27,224 nucleotides of DNA from contig CAYMCP010000049.1 of NCBI GenBank assembly GCA_964388965.1, positions 1 to 27,224 on the forward strand, read 5' to 3'. The notes under the pieces were generated by a model that saw only the letters and a list, made by a program, of their open reading frames with translations, did not search any database and was not told where the DNA came from. The DNA is from Albibeggiatoa sp964388965. GTDB taxonomy: Bacteria > Pseudomonadota > Gammaproteobacteria > Beggiatoales > Beggiatoaceae. The position numbers and the translations under genes are program-made. Positions 24,385 through 27,224 of this stretch are shown in pieces (the first letter of the stretch is position 1; every line of letters begins with the position of its first letter).

Positions 24385-26574
24385 ATGAGAAATACTCCAA
24401 GTAAACCAAAACGCAGTCTTTATCAACTTATTATCCTACTATTTGTAAGTCAAGTTGTTATCGTTTCTGCTCTGACTGGATACCTAGCATTTTACAATGG
24501 TCAACTCGCTGTTGATGAGTTAGCCTCGCAACTACGCAGCGAAATTACGCTTAGAATTCAACAAAAACTTGCCTCATACATAGAAATCCCGCATTTAATT
24601 AACCAAATCAACGCTGATGCGGTGCGTACAGGCTCACTCGACATTTACAGCGCGAGAGCATTACATCAACATCTATGGCGACAAAGCCGTGTTAAATTAT
24701 TTTCTGATAGTGTCAGTTATATTGGTTTAGCAACGGAGAATCCAAATTATTACGGTGTACGCCAATTGGCTGATGGAACAACAAAATTTGATAGTCTGGT
24801 TACGCTGAATAATGATCAATATTTAGAAACTTGGTTTGCTGATGAAATGGGGGTTTATGACCGTACTGAAACGATTAGTAAACATCCTTATGATCCACGC
24901 AAACGCCCTTGGTATCTACTGGCAAAAGATGCTAAAAAACAAGTCTGGACGGATGTTTTTGCTTATTTTGCTGGAAAAAACATTGCGATTTCAGCAAATC
25001 AGCCACTTTTCGATACAAAAGGTAAATTTGTAGGCGTTGCAAGCACCGATTTAATATTAGATGAGATTAGTGAATTTTTAAGAGAACTCAAGGTTGGCGA
25101 ATCAGGTAAAACATTCATCATAGATCGCTCAGGTAAGCTTGTTACTAGCTCCGTATTGGCAAATCCGATTCGTTATGACATGTTTGGGAAAATACTGCGT
25201 GATAAAAATAGTAAAGTCGTCCGTTGGTCAGCAACAGAGATAGAAAATAAACGCATTCGTACTGCTGCACAGTATTTAAAACAGTATTTTAATGGTTTTG
25301 AGCATATTCAAGGCACACATCAATTACAATTTTACCTAGAGCAACAAAAAGAATTTATTCAAGTTTCGACATTAAATGATGGACGGGGTTTAGATTGGTT
25401 AATTGTTGTTGTCGTGCCAGAGGCGGATTTTATGGAGCATATTTATAAAAATACTTTTATTACTTTAATTTTGACCGCGTTAGCTTTAATTATTGCGATC
25501 ATTATCGGTATTTTTACTACAAAATCCATCACGAAACCAATACTTAGCCTTAATGAAGCGGCAAAAAAATTAGCGCAAGGTCAATGGGAGCAGAATTTAC
25601 CGATTCAACGCGCTGACGAAATTGGAGAATTAGCCACGTCATTTAATAGTATGGCACGGCAACTTAAAGAATTAATTGAAAATTTGGAACAAAAAGTTGC
25701 AGCGCGTACACAACAATTATCTAAAGCTTTCCAAAAGTTAAAATCCTCTCAAGCGCAACTTGTACAATCAGAAAAAATGGCTTCATTAGGACAAATGGTT
25801 GCGGGTGTGGCTCATGAAATCAATACGCCATTAGGTTATGTCAAAGGTAATGTACAAACTTCGCAAGATTTATTGGTTGCAGTTGAGGAATTATTAGATG
25901 AATTTGAAAAGTTATATCACTTATTAACGCAACAGCCGGATGAGCAAGTTATTGCCGAACAATTTAAGGTAGTAGGAGAATTATTACAACATTTTCATGA
26001 AGATGAATCTTTAAAAGACATTAAAGAACTTAATGCGGATACATTACACGGTGTGCAAGAAATTTCCAAATTAGTGGCAAATCTAAAGAATTTCAGCCGG
26101 TTAGATCAAGCATTGGAAGAGGATATTGATTTGAATCAGTGCATTGATAGTGTACTGAATATTGCGCATAACTTATTAAAACATAAAGTAAAAGTCAAAT
26201 TAGAGTATGCTGATTTACCAAAAATTGTTTGTTCTCCTTCGCAGATTAATCAAGTGTTATTAAATATTATTACTAACGCGGCGCAAGCGATTAAAGATGA
26301 GGGAACGATTTTTATCAAGACAGGTTATAATGACAAGTCGGTACAAGTTTTAATTCAAGATAACGGTTGTGGTATCGACAAAGCGCATTTAGCGAAGATT
26401 TTCGATCCATTTTTTACCACTAAACCAATCGGCGAAGGTACAGGATTAGGTTTATCGATCAGTTATCGTATAATTCAGCAGCACAAAGGTAAAATTAAGG
26501 TAACGTCAGAAGTGGGCAAAGGAACCCGGTTTGTCATCATGTTGCCTTTACGCACAAATTATTTATTACAGTAA
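24385..26574 (+). CDS. Sensor histidine kinase with double-Cache sensor and HAMP
   Basis: This inner-membrane kinase has 729 residues. A membrane helix at about 13-35 is followed by a periplasmic dCache-type sensor with YDPRKRPWYLLAKDA and QPLFDTKGKFVGVASTDLIL. A second membrane helix is at about 355-378, then HAMP and a coiled coil (IENLEQKVAARTQQL). The phosphoacceptor is His477 in GVAHEINTPLGY. The ATPase has the N box VLLNIITNAAQAI, then QDNGCGI and GEGTGLGLSIS. No receiver domain is attached and no response regulator is adjacent, so it is an orphan kinase. The class resembles kinases with a long helix between HisKA and ATPase. The signal is unknown; dCache domains bind small molecules such as amino acids. 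Confidence 0.9.
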   Translation: MRNTPSKPKRSLYQLIILLFVSQVVIVSALTGYLAFYNGQLAVDELASQLRSEITLRIQQKLASYIEIPHLINQINADAVRTGSLDIYSARALHQHLWRQSRVKLFSDSVSYIGLATENPNYYGVRQLADGTTKFDSLVTLNNDQYLETWFADEMGVYDRTETISKHPYDPRKRPWYLLAKDAKKQVWTDVFAYFAGKNIAISANQPLFDTKGKFVGVASTDLILDEISEFLRELKVGESGKTFIIDRSGKLVTSSVLANPIRYDMFGKILRDKNSKVVRWSATEIENKRIRTAAQYLKQYFNGFEHIQGTHQLQFYLEQQKEFIQVSTLNDGRGLDWLIVVVVPEADFMEHIYKNTFITLILTALALIIAIIIGIFTTKSITKPILSLNEAAKKLAQGQWEQNLPIQRADEIGELATSFNSMARQLKELIENLEQKVAARTQQLSKAFQKLKSSQAQLVQSEKMASLGQMVAGVAHEINTPLGYVKGNVQTSQDLLVAVEELLDEFEKLYHLLTQQPDEQVIAEQFKVVGELLQHFHEDESLKDIKELNADTLHGVQEISKLVANLKNFSRLDQALEEDIDLNQCIDSVLNIAHNLLKHKVKVKLEYADLPKIVCSPSQINQVLLNIITNAAQAIKDEGTIFIKTGYNDKSVQVLIQDNGCGIDKAHLAKIFDPFFTTKPIGEGTGLGLSISYRIIQQHKGKIKVTSEVGKGTRFVIMLPLRTNYLLQ

Positions 26575-26651
26575 ATTGCAAAAAAGTTTGTTTACTTTAT
26601 CGTAAAACCACGCTATGCCATTCGATTTTTTTATAATTGGAGCATTTTATT

Positions 26652-27056
26652 ATGCCAAGCACACCAAGTAAAATCCTTGAAATTTTTGATAATCCAAATA
26701 TGGAACGTGATTATACAATTCACATTGAATTACCTGAATTTACTTGTTTATGTCCTAAAACGGGTCAACCAGACTTTGCGATACTTTATTTAGACTATGT
26801 TCCTGATCAATTTTGTATTGAATTGAAATCATTAAAAAATTATATTTGGTCATATCGTGATGAGGGTGCGTTTCATGAGGCTGTGACAAATCAAATGTTG
26901 AATGATTTTATCCAAGTTTGCGAGCCGCGTTTTATGCGTTTAACTGCAAAATTTAACGTTCGTGGTGGAATTTACACAACAGTGGTGGCAGAACACCAAA
27001 GTTTAACTTGGACACCAAAGCCAGTTGTACAACTTCCCTTGCTAACCGAACAATAA
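26652..27056 (+). CDS. queF: NADPH-dependent 7-cyano-7-deazaguanine reductase, type I
   Basis: QueF reduces preQ0 to preQ1 in queuosine synthesis. The active-site Cys34 is in CPKTGQPDFA, with Asp41 nearby, and the NADPH/substrate motif ELKSLK follows. At 134 residues it is the single-domain type I form, unlike the two-domain type II (about 280 residues) of E. coli. The start ATG at 26652 is chosen because GGAG lies 9 nt upstream; a TTG at 26637 overlaps that ribosome site. No queC, queD or queE is present in the window, and no preQ1 riboswitch was recognised in the 77 bp before it. Confidence 0.95.
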   Translation: MPSTPSKILEIFDNPNMERDYTIHIELPEFTCLCPKTGQPDFAILYLDYVPDQFCIELKSLKNYIWSYRDEGAFHEAVTNQMLNDFIQVCEPRFMRLTAKFNVRGGIYTTVVAEHQSLTWTPKPVVQLPLLTEQ

Positions 27057-27224
27057 AAATCTCATTATTTTGTTCAATACTTCGGACAGTTTTTAGCGAT
27101 GTAATGTAATAGAAATCAAAAAAGGTTCAAAAAGATAGGGGTTATAAATGAAGGAGAGAGCCATAATATAGCTGAAAACTCTGAAAAAGTTTGTAAGTCA
27201 TTGATTTTAGGTGGAGCGTATTTG

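Noticed and set aside
26575..26651. preQ1 riboswitch before queF
   Set aside because: No preQ1-I or preQ1-II consensus segment could be matched in the 77 bp.
1..27224. CRISPR arrays, tRNA or rRNA genes, prophage integrase
   Set aside because: No regularly spaced repeats, tRNA arms or rRNA signatures were seen on reading through the window, and no integrase frame is present.

Overview
The window is a 27 kb AT-rich chromosomal segment. It is most likely from a gammaproteobacterium of the Thiotrichales/Beggiatoa kind. This rests on the housekeeping set (rppH, prmB, speA, ybeY-corC, infA, thiC, queF, yrbG-type exchanger) combined with large signalling proteins (FHA protease, Ser/Thr kinase, nSTAND-WD40, hybrid histidine kinase) and decayed transposase pieces. 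The assignment is inferred from gene content; no rRNA, tRNA or CRISPR array was seen.

Layout. Positions 62-3645 (+) are a tight cluster: a secreted/membrane trypsin-like protease with a C-terminal FHA domain, a membrane-anchored coiled-coil protein with a DUF2135/YfaP-like domain, and a membrane Ser/Thr protein kinase. An exact 26-bp tandem duplication frameshifts the kinase, and its periplasmic coiled-coil tail now lies in another frame. A secreted GH3 (NagZ-like) glycosidase with a PEGA domain converges on it with no gap (3646-5073, -). The next gene-free stretch holds a 253-bp MITE-like element with terminal inverted repeats, a 7-bp target duplication and a 51-aa ORF (5187-5453).

Positions 5596-7583 hold rppH (+), then an EVE-domain gene and prmB (-), which overlap by ATGA. 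Positions 7821-11742 (-) hold an nSTAND NTPase and a WD40 propeller. These are one reading frame interrupted by a single TAA, followed by the N-terminal stub of a dynamin-like GTPase that ends just after its P-loop. speA (+) follows a palindrome-rich leader. A decayed transposase start lies between speA and corC.

Positions 14499-18061 (-) hold corC, ybeY and a hybrid sensor kinase. A low-molecular-weight tyrosine phosphatase (+) overlaps infA (-) tail to tail at 18751-18773. Next come a Ca2+/Na+ exchanger (-) and a 513-aa protein (-) joining a kinase-like N-terminal domain to a metallophosphoesterase. The right end (+) has thiC without a recognisable TPP riboswitch, a Cache-HAMP sensor kinase without a partner regulator, and a type I queF.

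How the genes work together. The left cluster looks like an envelope phospho-signalling unit: the kinase could make phosphothreonine, the FHA protease could bind it, and the DUF2135 protein and secreted glycosidase would act outside the membrane. This is inference from domains and adjacency. Three lesions (26-bp duplication, in-frame stop, 8-bp imperfect duplication in the transposase relic) suggest active erosion of accessory genes beside intact housekeeping genes, or sequence errors. The least conventional intact gene is the kinase-like/phosphoesterase fusion at 20434-21975.
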